A stretch of DNA of 30,612 bases from a virus, in the IMG/VR virus record IMGVR_UViG_3300020187_000136, positions 1 through 30,612 of that record; one strand, given 5' to 3'. The position numbers and the translations under genes were made by a program. The notes below the pieces were generated by a model, which saw nothing but the letters and a program-made list of their open reading frames with translations, did no database searches and was not told where the DNA came from. Numbering within the stretch: the first letter of the stretch is position 1; each line of letters opens with the position of its first letter. Positions 22,201-28,369 of the stretch are shown piece by piece.

Positions 22201-22527
22201 TTAATAATTATCTCCGTTTGTAATAGTCTTAAGCCTATGACAATTAGCACATAAAGTCTGAAGATTACTTAATTTGTTGTTGTTATGATTTCCATCTATA
22301 TGGTCAACATCCAACTGACAACTATGAACAGCTTTAAAGCCACAGGACTCACAGGTGTCTTTTTTATGAGACTTGTACTTAAACTTTGACCTATATTTTT
22401 TAGAGTGGCAAGACGAACAAGTCGCTCTATATGTTTTCACTCCTTTAATAGTCTGTCTAAGTGTCTGAACGTTTTTATTACATTCGATACAAATACCTTT
22501 TATATGTGCAGGTTCTTTTTTTATCAC
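22201..22527 (-). CDS. HNH endonuclease
   Basis: A 108-aa protein with GTG start (an in-frame ATG is lacking nearby). It has zinc-binding pairs CIEC, CSSC and CESC, then the HNH core DVDHIDGNHNNNKLSN and TLCANCHRLKT, with the catalytic histidine in DHIDGNH and the conserved asparagines after it. It lies between the SSB-like gene's terminator and the ATPase gene, so it has the look of a free-standing homing endonuclease that entered the replication region. It could also act in packaging, as some HNH proteins do. Confidence 0.85.
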   Translation of the reverse strand: MIKKEPAHIKGICIECNKNVQTLRQTIKGVKTYRATCSSCHSKKYRSKFKYKSHKKDTCESCGFKAVHSCQLDVDHIDGNHNNNKLSNLQTLCANCHRLKTITNGDNY

Positions 22528-22535
22528 GATTCAAG

Positions 22536-22559
22536 AATAAAGGGAGGCTTTCGCCTCCC
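22536..22559 (-). terminator. Terminator after the SSB-like gene
   Basis: GGGAGGC (22542-22548) and GCCTCCC (22553-22559) with a four-base loop; on the minus strand it is followed by a short T-rich run (TTTATT). It closes the unit from the zinc microprotein to the DUF3127 gene. Confidence 0.85.
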
Positions 22560-22569
22560 AATAGTTTAA

Positions 22570-22908
22570 TTAAAATGGTAAATCGTTAGTTGCTAACTCC
22601 TCTGTTGGTACACCAATATCTGTTGCTGGTGCATTAGCTCCTGATTTAAACACTTTCCAAGCCGAAAGACTCACATAGTACTTACCATTATACTCATTAC
22701 CTCTAACATTGAAATCTACATCTACTGATGCTCCTACTTTGTTATACTTGATAAAGTCATCTACCTTATCTTGTACGATTTCAAACTTAACATCTTGAGG
22801 GTACTTCTCGTCATTTGTTGTGATAACAAATTCTACTTTCTGAAATCCAGAGTCAAATACTTGTTTCTCTCCGATTAATTTAATTGTTCCTGTTAATTGT
22901 AAACTCAT
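22570..22908 (-). CDS. DUF3127 protein, SSB-like OB fold
   Basis: A 112-aa protein of a family mostly confined to Bacteroidota. The core is MSLQLTGTIKLIGEKQVFDS, KVEFVITTNDEKYPQDVKFE and NGKYYVSLSAWKVFK, forming an OB-like barrel. The C-terminus ends NDLPF, like the tail of bacterial SSB that docks partner proteins. It would coat single-stranded DNA at phage forks and during ERF-mediated annealing. It ends the unit just before a terminator. Confidence 0.8.
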   Translation of the reverse strand: MSLQLTGTIKLIGEKQVFDSGFQKVEFVITTNDEKYPQDVKFEIVQDKVDDFIKYNKVGASVDVDFNVRGNEYNGKYYVSLSAWKVFKSGANAPATDIGVPTEELATNDLPF

Positions 22909-22937
22909 AATTCTAATTTTAATTTAATTGTTAATAT

Positions 22938-23084
22938 TTATATTCCTACTTCTATTCCGTTATCTATAGTCTCTATAATGTGTCTAAACACACTTCTCTC
23001 TTGTTCGCCAGTTACATCTACTCCATTTAGTAATAGTCTGTAATGGTCTTCTTTCTCTGTTGGCTTTAGCTCTATACTATTCAT
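22938..23084 (-). CDS. 48-aa protein between SSB-like and ERF genes
   Basis: A 48-codon frame, MNSIELKPTEKEDHYRLLLN, then GVDVTGEQERSVFRHIIETI and IEVGI. It has no cysteine and no membrane segment. It begins two bases after the ERF gene and is followed by the SSB-like gene in the same unit. The sequence has a balanced, protein-like composition, so it is probably real. Function unknown. Confidence 0.6.
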   Translation of the reverse strand: MNSIELKPTEKEDHYRLLLNGVDVTGEQERSVFRHIIETIDNGIEVGI

Positions 23085-23085
23085 A

Positions 23086-23631
23086 TTATTTAATTAAGAT
23101 TTGTTTAACTTGTTTTGACATAGTGTATCTTGCTTCTACTGCTTCCATAGAACCACCATCCTTTAAATACTTCTTTACTTTATCGAACTCAGTACTTGTT
23201 TGAGTTAATGTAGTTTTAGCGTTCTTAGAGTGATTATTTGTAGCATCACTATCTTTAGTATCATCTATCAATAATAAGTTCCCTAAAGCGTATTTCTTAG
23301 CGTAAGAAGATGCAGCTCCTGTTCTCTGTGGCATTTGCATACCTTTAGCTTGGAAATCTATAATAGCTTGTGCAGTAGAAGATACTGAACTCTCTCTATC
23401 TATTGACTCAATGTCAATAATCTTAGCTTCTGAATCTACATAAATGTGTTCTCCTACTTGAACTAACTTATCGTTAATCTTAAATAGTACTTTATACTTG
23501 TCTTCAAATGGCTTAACGGATTCTAAGATGTCTTCTGCTGAACGATACTTGTACTTTCCAAACGCATTTGTTTGTGCTTTAGAGACCTTTAACTCTAATT
23601 GAATCTTCTGTAATTTTTCTAAAATTGTCAT
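23086..23631 (-). CDS. erf: ERF-family single-strand annealing protein
   Basis: A 181-aa recombinase of the ERF superfamily. Residues 25-35 are FGKYKYRSAED, followed by LESVKPFEDKY. The conserved stretch TGAASSYAKKYALGNLLLID ends in DDTKDSDA. A Ser/Thr-rich linker and a basic C-terminal helix follow. It anneals complementary single strands and would work with the SSB-like protein and RusA-like resolvase encoded nearby. The position in the unit and the length agree with the family. Confidence 0.85.
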   Translation of the reverse strand: MTILEKLQKIQLELKVSKAQTNAFGKYKYRSAEDILESVKPFEDKYKVLFKINDKLVQVGEHIYVDSEAKIIDIESIDRESSVSSTAQAIIDFQAKGMQMPQRTGAASSYAKKYALGNLLLIDDTKDSDATNNHSKNAKTTLTQTSTEFDKVKKYLKDGGSMEAVEARYTMSKQVKQILIK

Positions 23632-23634
23632 AAT

Positions 23635-23808
23635 TTACTCTGGTTTTAATAATTCGTTTTTAACTATTTGTTTGTACTCTGTTGGGCAATCTTTATCTGT
23701 TAGTTCAAAGATGTAGGTTTCATACTCACCTACCTTAGTTTCTAATTCAAATAATCTTTTCTGTAATGCGTTAATCTGTGCATTTTTAAAATCTATTAAG
23801 TCTTTCAT
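23635..23808 (-). CDS. 57-aa coiled-coil protein
   Basis: A 57-codon frame, MKDLIDFKNAQINALQKRLF, continuing as a leucine-rich helix and then TDKDCPTEYKQIVKNELL. It is probably a small coiled coil. It lies between the 60-aa gene and the ERF gene with three-base spacing on both sides, consistent with the packed operon. Function unknown. Confidence 0.6.
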   Translation of the reverse strand: MKDLIDFKNAQINALQKRLFELETKVGEYETYIFELTDKDCPTEYKQIVKNELLKPE

Positions 23809-23811
23809 TAT

Positions 23812-23994
23812 TTATTCGTTTATGTTTACGTTTAATCCTAAGTAGTTTCTTGTGCCTCTCGCTGGTATCTTAACTTGGTAGTTAATTCTAATATCAGTTA
23901 AATTACTATCTTGTTCTAAGTGATATTCAATCTGCTTCTTTAACTTATCCCAAGCAGAGTCGTTTATCTTCGTAGTACTTTCCATTGTTCCCAA
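23812..23994 (-). CDS. 60-aa protein of unknown function
   Basis: Reads MGTMESTTKINDSAWDKLKK and ends with strand-rich GTRNYLGLNVNINE. Start at 23994 or at the second ATG (23985); the shorter form reduces the overlap with the upstream zinc microprotein from 31 to 22 bases. No known motif. It is in the same unit as ERF and SSB-like genes. Confidence 0.5.
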   Translation of the reverse strand: MGTMESTTKINDSAWDKLKKQIEYHLEQDSNLTDIRINYQVKIPARGTRNYLGLNVNINE

Positions 23995-24149
23995 AAGTTT
24001 TTAAGTTTGTTAGTAAATGATTTACTTGTTTCATTATACACCTGCTCTTCAATTTGCTCCCAATCAGCAAAGTCAGCGTGTTCTTTACATCTGTTGCAAA
24101 TATCGGTTTCCCATAGTCTACTTGCACCACAACAATTTGATTGTTCCAT
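23964..24149 (-). CDS. 61-aa zinc-binding microprotein
   Basis: MEQSNCCGASRLWETDICNR, then CKEHADFADWEQIEEQVYNE and a basic end. The cysteine pairs CC and CNRC, with a following histidine, form a small zinc-ribbon-like knuckle common in small phage proteins. It is the first gene after the -7 element at 24175-24182. A second frame over the same DNA (23945-24130) lacks such motifs and is taken as a shadow. It may regulate transcription or bind nucleic acid; function unknown. Confidence 0.65.
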   Translation of the reverse strand: MEQSNCCGASRLWETDICNRCKEHADFADWEQIEEQVYNETSKSFTNKLKNFWEQWKVLRR

Positions 24150-24174
24150 AATACTTTATTTAATAATTACTCTG

Positions 24175-24182
24175 CAAACATA
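24175..24182 (-). promoter_or_regulatory. Probable promoter of the ERF unit (-7 element)
   Basis: TATGTTTG on the minus strand, matching TAnnTTTG, about 26 bases before the first ATG. The -33 part is weak (AT-rich, no clear TTG at 19-20 bases). A weak -33 element next to an operator-like repeat could mean the promoter is activator-dependent. Confidence 0.5.
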
Positions 24183-24200
24183 CAAATAATTATTTAAAGT

Positions 24201-24222
24201 AAATGTTAAAGAAATGTTAAAG
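24201..24222 (+). repeat. Operator-like repeat, copy 2
   Basis: Two exact tandem copies of the 11-base unit AAATGTTAAAG. Its first 20 bases are identical to the reverse complement of 16644-16663. It lies between the terminator at 24225 and the ERF-unit promoter, upstream of the -7 element by about 20 bases, so a bound protein would contact RNA polymerase. Confidence 0.6.
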
Positions 24223-24224
24223 TT

Positions 24225-24250
24225 AAAAAAGAGAGGCTTTTACACCTCTC
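24225..24250 (-). terminator. Terminator after the M15-like gene
   Basis: GAGAGG (24231-24236) and CCTCTC (24245-24250) with an eight-base loop; on the minus strand it is followed by six T. It separates the M15-like monocistronic unit from the ERF unit. Confidence 0.8.
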
Positions 24251-24276
24251 CATAATTAAAAAACAAAATGAAATAA

Positions 24277-24732
24277 TTAAAACAAAACAAACTCTTGATC
24301 TTTTAAGTAGTTATCTGTATCGAAGTATATCCACTCATTAGAAACATTTATTCTTTCTATACCGTATTGAATAAGACCTCTAATTAGTTTAAGCCTTTTA
24401 GCCTTATTAATACATTTAAACTTTATGGATTTACCAACTCTATGCCCACTATTAGATGGTATAGCTATCTTATCACCATAAGTCTTACTTACATATCCTC
24501 TCAATATAAAACCTGAGAGCCTTTCTTTTCTAAACACCTCATCCAATATGAATACTGGTTCACTCTCCATAAAGTATTTACCACTACCTAACTTATCAGG
24601 ACTATCAAACATACTCCATTTAAGTACTGCTAAACCTTCACAATCCATTTCCTCTGTATAGGTATCTGTATATTCTACCTTGTGTAAAGAGAAACTTTCC
24701 TTCTTGCGTTTATGTACCTTTCTCAAAGACAT
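24277..24732 (-). CDS. M15-peptidase-like protein with broken zinc site
   Basis: A 151-aa protein. Residues 40-55 (SMFDSPDKLGSGKYFM) and 74-80 (GFILRGY) fit M15-type peptidases. Residues 95-140 align without gaps to residues 52-97 of the endolysin at 25783-26109. His97 matches zinc ligand His54, but the ligand Asp61 is replaced by Lys104 and His93 by Tyr136; Asp138 and Asp140 are kept. The enzyme should therefore be inactive as a zinc peptidase. It has its own near-consensus promoter and terminator and belongs to the replication side, not the lysis group. It may bind peptidoglycan or a D-Ala-like ligand, regulate the endolysin, or have a new role. Confidence 0.65.
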   Translation of the reverse strand: MSLRKVHKRKKESFSLHKVEYTDTYTEEMDCEGLAVLKWSMFDSPDKLGSGKYFMESEPVFILDEVFRKERLSGFILRGYVSKTYGDKIAIPSNSGHRVGKSIKFKCINKAKRLKLIRGLIQYGIERINVSNEWIYFDTDNYLKDQEFVLF

Positions 24733-24735
24733 ATG

Positions 24736-24767
24736 TAAAGATAATTTTATTATACTTAATAAACAAA
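24736..24767 (-). promoter_or_regulatory. Promoter of the M15-like gene
   Basis: On the minus strand TTTG (24767-24764), 20 bases, TATCTTTA (24743-24736), one base off the TAnnTTTG pattern. The predicted start falls on or next to the ATG at 24732, so the message should be leaderless. Confidence 0.55.
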
Positions 24768-24951
24768 CTTTTGTTAATAAGTGTATATTTTTTTTATTGA
24801 ATAGGGGTCAGATATCTTATATTTATTTTTATACTATAATAGTATTATTTTTAATATAATATTAATTATTATTATTTTTTTTATAATTATTTTTATAATA
24901 GTGAAGTATTAATAAATTACAAAGTTATATATTTTTTTTTAAATAAAAAAA
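24768..24951. other. Extremely AT-rich intergenic region
   Basis: Between the holin-like gene and the M15-like promoter. Bases 24843-24900 contain no G or C at all. A six-base hairpin ATACTA/TAGTAT lies at 24831-24845. TAACTTTG on the minus strand at 24920-24927 could be a -7 element, but no TTG is at the right distance. It may serve as a DNA-unwinding element or as a terminator and insulator for the lysis operon. Confidence 0.4.
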
Positions 24952-25398
24952 TTATTTTACATATTTATCTACAATCTTTCTTGCAAAACTTCTGAAACCT
25001 AATACATCTATGACAATAGCACCTAAAACATATTTATACCAAGTTGGTAATTTATTAAGGTTTTCATACGATATTCTTATATCTTCTGATAGGTTAGTGT
25101 AGTTGTTTTCTTTAAAAGCTATAATAAAAGGTGTAATAGTAGCTATGAATACAGGTATTAAAAAAAGGTATGTTATAACCTCATCTTTAAATGTATTATT
25201 CTTTTGTTGTGCAGTAATTAAATCTATTTGATTATCACTATCCGTATTAGATAGGATTCTATCAACATTAGCTTTGGTATGTGCTTCCAATACCTTAAAC
25301 TCTTGTTCTTGTTTTAATTGCTTTAATTTAGCTTTATTCTGTAAAGCATCTTTACCAATACCAATTAAGTTTCCTAATAATTTAAATACAGTTCCCAT
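24952..25398 (-). CDS. Holin-like membrane protein
   Basis: A 148-aa protein, MGTVFKLLGNLIGIGKDALQ, with a charged coiled-coil stretch (about 20-50) and two membrane helices: VITYLFLIPVFIATITPFII near 75-95 and YVLGAIVIDVLGF near 122-135. This layout recalls the three-helix holin family associated with gene-transfer release. It is the last gene of the group that holds the M15 endolysin, so it probably forms the membrane lesion for lysis. The exact number of membrane passes is uncertain. Confidence 0.65.
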   Translation of the reverse strand: MGTVFKLLGNLIGIGKDALQNKAKLKQLKQEQEFKVLEAHTKANVDRILSNTDSDNQIDLITAQQKNNTFKDEVITYLFLIPVFIATITPFIIAFKENNYTNLSEDIRISYENLNKLPTWYKYVLGAIVIDVLGFRSFARKIVDKYVK

Positions 25399-25443
25399 TT
25401 GTGTAAGTTTAGTTATTTACCCTTGTTCGATTAACGAGAGTAA

Positions 25444-25581
25444 TTACTCCCATCGTACTTGTATCTGTCCAAAGAATAAAAACAGATTAAGTTCTGAATA
25501 CTCAAATCCTTTCTCTGGTTCGTGATACTGCCATCCTAATATCATTGCATTAGGCACTAATAAAATTAAGTTTATTTCCAT
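25444..25581 (-). CDS. 45-aa small hydrophobic protein in the lysis group
   Basis: A 45-codon frame, MEINLILLVPNAMILGWQYH, then EPEKGFEYSELNLFLFFGQI and QVRWE. A hydrophobic first part and an aromatic second part are seen in small proteins beside lysis genes in Bacteroidota phages, as far as I recall. It lies between the 42-aa membrane gene and the holin-like gene. Its stop codon is inside the palindrome GAGTAATTACTC. Function unknown. Confidence 0.6.
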   Translation of the reverse strand: MEINLILLVPNAMILGWQYHEPEKGFEYSELNLFLFFGQIQVRWE

Positions 25582-25633
25582 AATCACTTTAGGTTATAAC
25601 TATTAGTTAATATAATCTTGATTTCTTATCATA

Positions 25634-25762
25634 TTAAACCCCTTTTGTAAAGAGAATTAATTTTTTTATACTTAATACTATTATTAATAACCAACTAAAC
25701 AACATTAGTAGGTTTGGATATTTAACACAGTCAGTTCTTATTATTGCTCCCATAATAAACAT
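25634..25762 (-). CDS. Small membrane protein in the lysis group
   Basis: At least 42 aa from ATG 25762 (MFIMGAIIRTDCVKYPNLLM), with a membrane helix LLMLFSWLLIIVLSIKKLIL and a basic end. The frame is open upstream to TTG 25795, which would add MDILRGLFHTV and overlap the endolysin gene by 13 bases, matching the overlap style of this genome. Its stop codon lies in a sequence ATCATATTAAAC identical to the core of the iteron-like repeats. It may be a second holin, an antiholin or a spanin partner. Confidence 0.5.
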   Translation of the reverse strand: MFIMGAIIRTDCVKYPNLLMLFSWLLIIVLSIKKLILFTKGV

Positions 25763-25782
25763 AACCGTATGAAACAATCCTC

Positions 25783-26109
25783 TTAATATGTCCAAATTAC
25801 ATTGTTCGCTTTTTCTTTATCGTCATCAACGTGGATGAATGAACTTGCAATACCTATTCTATTAAAGCCAACGCTTATAAGAGCGTTTAAGACAATATAT
25901 CTTGTACTACTATCGTTTGCTCTTATATCAACTGCAAGACCTCTTAAATGGCTTGAATTAGGTTTACCACCTACTCTTGCATTTTGTTCTGGACTTCTGT
26001 AAGCAGAGTTAATAGTAAAAGGTATGTTAGCGAACTCTCTTGCTTTATCTAATTTAGCAAGAAACTCTTCATCCATATTATATTCTATCTCTTTAAAGTA
26101 TTTACTCAT
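25783..26109 (-). CDS. M15-family endolysin (zinc D-Ala-type peptidase)
   Basis: A 108-aa compact peptidase. FTINSAYRSPEQNARVGG is followed by SSHLRGLAVDI (zinc ligands His54 and Asp61) and FIHVDDD (His93, with Asp95 as a further conserved acid). It would cut peptide cross-links in host peptidoglycan at lysis. No signal peptide, so it needs the holin. It overlaps the exported thioredoxin-like gene by eight bases. The intact site contrasts with the paralogue at 24277-24732. Confidence 0.9.
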   Translation of the reverse strand: MSKYFKEIEYNMDEEFLAKLDKAREFANIPFTINSAYRSPEQNARVGGKPNSSHLRGLAVDIRANDSSTRYIVLNALISVGFNRIGIASSFIHVDDDKEKANNVIWTY

Positions 26110-26422
26110 TCTTATTTAATTTACTGTATATTCTATTAAACTCGCTTTCTGTAATATTTAGTTTTAAATCAATTCCAGCTACCCATTGATAGATTGGTCT
26201 ATCATCTCTTATAAGTATCAGTACTGGTACTGACTTAATTCTATTTTGTATTGACTTTGGTTGTTGTTCTAACCAAGCAGTTTTTATTGGTATACCTTTT
26301 AACCTTTTTATTTTTAAACTATTCTTTGCATTCCACTTTGCGTTTATCTCCAATAAACTAAATTCTTGAGAATAAGATTTTAATGATACAAATAGAAATA
26401 TTAGAATTAAACACTTTTTCAT
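26102..26422 (-). CDS. Exported thioredoxin-fold-like protein
   Basis: A 106-aa protein with a clear signal peptide, MKKCLILIFLFVSLKSYSQ, cleaved probably after the Gln in the flavobacterial SYSQ pattern. The mature part has KTAWLEQQPKSIQNRI and SVPVLILIRDDRPIYQWVAG, resembling the cis-proline strand and following helix of thioredoxin folds. No CxxC pair is present, so it would not be a classical redox enzyme. It sits between the spanin-like gene and the endolysin, so a periplasmic role near lysis is suggested. The fold call is tentative. Confidence 0.5.
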   Translation of the reverse strand: MKKCLILIFLFVSLKSYSQEFSLLEINAKWNAKNSLKIKRLKGIPIKTAWLEQQPKSIQNRIKSVPVLILIRDDRPIYQWVAGIDLKLNITESEFNRIYSKLNKNE

Positions 26423-26426
26423 AACA

Positions 26427-26708
26427 TTACTTTTGGATTATTCTATATAGCTTCTCATCTATCTTATCCAACTTATTACTATTCTCTTGAACTTTCTCTT
26501 GTGTATTCATAATAGTTTCCCTTACGAGTTGGTCTTTTAGGTCATACTCTGTCCTCGTAACTTGAGGTTCTGGTAATTCCTTTGCTAACTCAATATCCTT
26601 TTTTAGCGTAAAATACAAACCAACAATAGAAATAGTAAAAGAAACAACCAAAGCTATTGTCTTTAAATCAAGTGTTACTTCTGTATTTTCGCTTATTTTG
26701 TTCTCCAT
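26427..26708 (-). CDS. Single-pass membrane coiled-coil protein (spanin- or holin-like)
   Basis: A 93-aa protein with a short acidic N-terminus, one membrane helix (KTIALVVSFTISIVGLYFTL, residues 16-35), then a long charged helix (NTQEKVQENSNKLDKIDEKL). This is the layout of an inner-membrane spanin or of small lysis-associated proteins. It is adjacent to the exported protein and the endolysin. Whether it spans to the outer membrane cannot be judged from sequence. Confidence 0.6.
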   Translation of the reverse strand: MENKISENTEVTLDLKTIALVVSFTISIVGLYFTLKKDIELAKELPEPQVTRTEYDLKDQLVRETIMNTQEKVQENSNKLDKIDEKLYRIIQK

Positions 26709-26711
26709 TTA

Positions 26712-27113
26712 TTAGAGTTTTAGAGATTCATAACTTAACCCAAAGAATGAATGTACTCCATCTCCCTCGATTTCTACTGCGTAAGATTTCCAACCATAAG
26801 GATGATTTACCGATACAACCTCTGGTGTTACTACCATACCCTCTTCATCTAAAACAGCTTCTTCTTCTACTGTTGTGATATCTGAATCACTCCAAGCAAC
26901 GTCTAAATGCCATTTGTCTGATAATACTGGAGCAGTAATTTCTTCGCCCTCTTCATCGTATTCCCCTTGTTCTAAAACGATGTTACCTAATTGTACAATC
27001 GTACTTTTGTGAGTTGGATATTCGTTTCCGTTTTCATCTGTTGCAGTACCTAAAGCATCAATCTTTTCTTGTGCTTGTTCTTTACTGTTAAACTCGTATT
27101 TTGAAATTCTCAT
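26712..27113 (-). CDS. 133-aa acidic virion-associated protein
   Basis: A protein starting MRISKYEFNSKEQAQEKIDA, acidic, with strands and a conserved-looking end HPYGWKSYAVEIEGDGVHSF. It lies between the tail-fibre genes and the lysis genes, a place where Bacteroidota phages often carry a similar protein. It might be a fibre chaperone or a small structural part. No catalytic motif is seen. The gene is three bases from the next gene. Confidence 0.55.
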   Translation of the reverse strand: MRISKYEFNSKEQAQEKIDALGTATDENGNEYPTHKSTIVQLGNIVLEQGEYDEEGEEITAPVLSDKWHLDVAWSDSDITTVEEEAVLDEEGMVVTPEVVSVNHPYGWKSYAVEIEGDGVHSFFGLSYESLKL

Positions 27114-27134
27114 TGTATATAATTTATATTGTTG

Positions 27135-28367
27135 TTAGTTGCTTGTTAATGCTATTAGTTCTTGGTCTGTTAATGCTGTGTTGTAAAGTTTTACGTCTTT
27201 TACGTTTCCTAAAAATGGAGATGTAGAACCATTACTATCTGTAAAAGTAATAGTGTTTAAAGTATTGTTTGCAAAAGTATCAGAATTTGTATTCGTTAAT
27301 ATTTTTACCCCATTTGAAAATATATCGAAACTTGTAGAATTATATTTTACTGCTATTTTTGTTAATTCTGATTTGTTTATTAAATTTGTAGATGAAGTTA
27401 TTACACCAACGTTATTTACATTTTTTCTAAAAAAAACAGTTCCTGCATCTGAATAATAATATATTCTTATAGAATTTGAAGAACTACCATCACATAAAGA
27501 AATGTATCTATTTACATTATCATTTTCAAAACTTTTAATCTCTGCATACAATACACCCTCTGTTGAATTTATCACTTGCTCATTACCTCCGTTATCACAA
27601 CTATCAGCCAACCTCGTTACTACACCACCTTGTGTTGGTATGTACGAAGTAGCGTAGCTTCCGACTTCTTGTTGTAAACCCCATACATACAGTCCACTTG
27701 AACCATCTCCTTGATAAATATCTACATCGTCTTTTAATATAGCAACACGAGTTTGAACAAAAGATGAAACTGTATAACTAAAATATATATGATACCAACC
27801 ATTTCCTATAAAATGCACACCACCTGTTGCACTTTGTAATAGTGTAAATGTACCATCAGTTAAATTTACTTTTATGCCATTTCCACCTACTCCTTCACTA
27901 AATTCTAATTCATCTCTTTCCCCTGCTTTAGCAAAACAAGATAAACTTACACTACCTGAAGTTAAACCAAAATTATTGTTAAAAAATCTGTGTTTACTGT
28001 TTGAAGTATTTTCAACCAACTTATCTGCAGTTTGCAACCCATCAGGCGAAACAATACTATTATTAGTTATTGAAATATTATCTTTTATCCAAAAAGAATT
28101 TGATATATCTTCACTATATGTAAATAAATTAGTCCTCTGTGGCTCAAGTTTTAAAGCACCTTGTGTATTACCTAAAAAATCTATTCTTGGTTGTCCACTA
28201 CCAACTGTTTCAATTAAACCATCTTTGTTTACAACAGTAGCACTTGATGCTCTTGTAAAGTCAAAAGGCAAAGGTTTAAAGTTTCCATTTTCTGAATTGT
28301 ACCCAAGCAAAGAATCTTTCTTCGTTGCCCAATTACCATTTGTTCCTAAATTTAAAGTATTTGCCAT
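27135..28367 (-). CDS. Tail fibre, LamG-like, copy B
   Basis: A 410-aa protein. The N-terminal module contains FTRASSATVVNKDGLIETVG and LEPQRTNLFTYSEDISNSFW, typical of phage fibre heads. The middle is a carbohydrate-binding-like sandwich (GSVSLSCFAKAGERDELEFS). The C-terminal part (LYAEIKSFENDNVNRYISLC to LGNVKDVKLYNTALTDQELI) is a LamG/concanavalin-like domain. It would bind host surface glycans. The neighbour at 28370-29662 has the same domain order, so the two are tandem paralogues separated by two bases. Confidence 0.75.
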   Translation of the reverse strand: MANTLNLGTNGNWATKKDSLLGYNSENGNFKPLPFDFTRASSATVVNKDGLIETVGSGQPRIDFLGNTQGALKLEPQRTNLFTYSEDISNSFWIKDNISITNNSIVSPDGLQTADKLVENTSNSKHRFFNNNFGLTSGSVSLSCFAKAGERDELEFSEGVGGNGIKVNLTDGTFTLLQSATGGVHFIGNGWYHIYFSYTVSSFVQTRVAILKDDVDIYQGDGSSGLYVWGLQQEVGSYATSYIPTQGGVVTRLADSCDNGGNEQVINSTEGVLYAEIKSFENDNVNRYISLCDGSSSNSIRIYYYSDAGTVFFRKNVNNVGVITSSTNLINKSELTKIAVKYNSTSFDIFSNGVKILTNTNSDTFANNTLNTITFTDSNGSTSPFLGNVKDVKLYNTALTDQELIALTSN

Positions 28368-28369
28368 AT

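Noticed and set aside
23945-24130. Minus-strand 61-codon frame overlapping the zinc microprotein.
   Set aside because: Lacks the cysteine motifs of the other frame, starts later, and overlaps more of the following gene; treated as a shadow.
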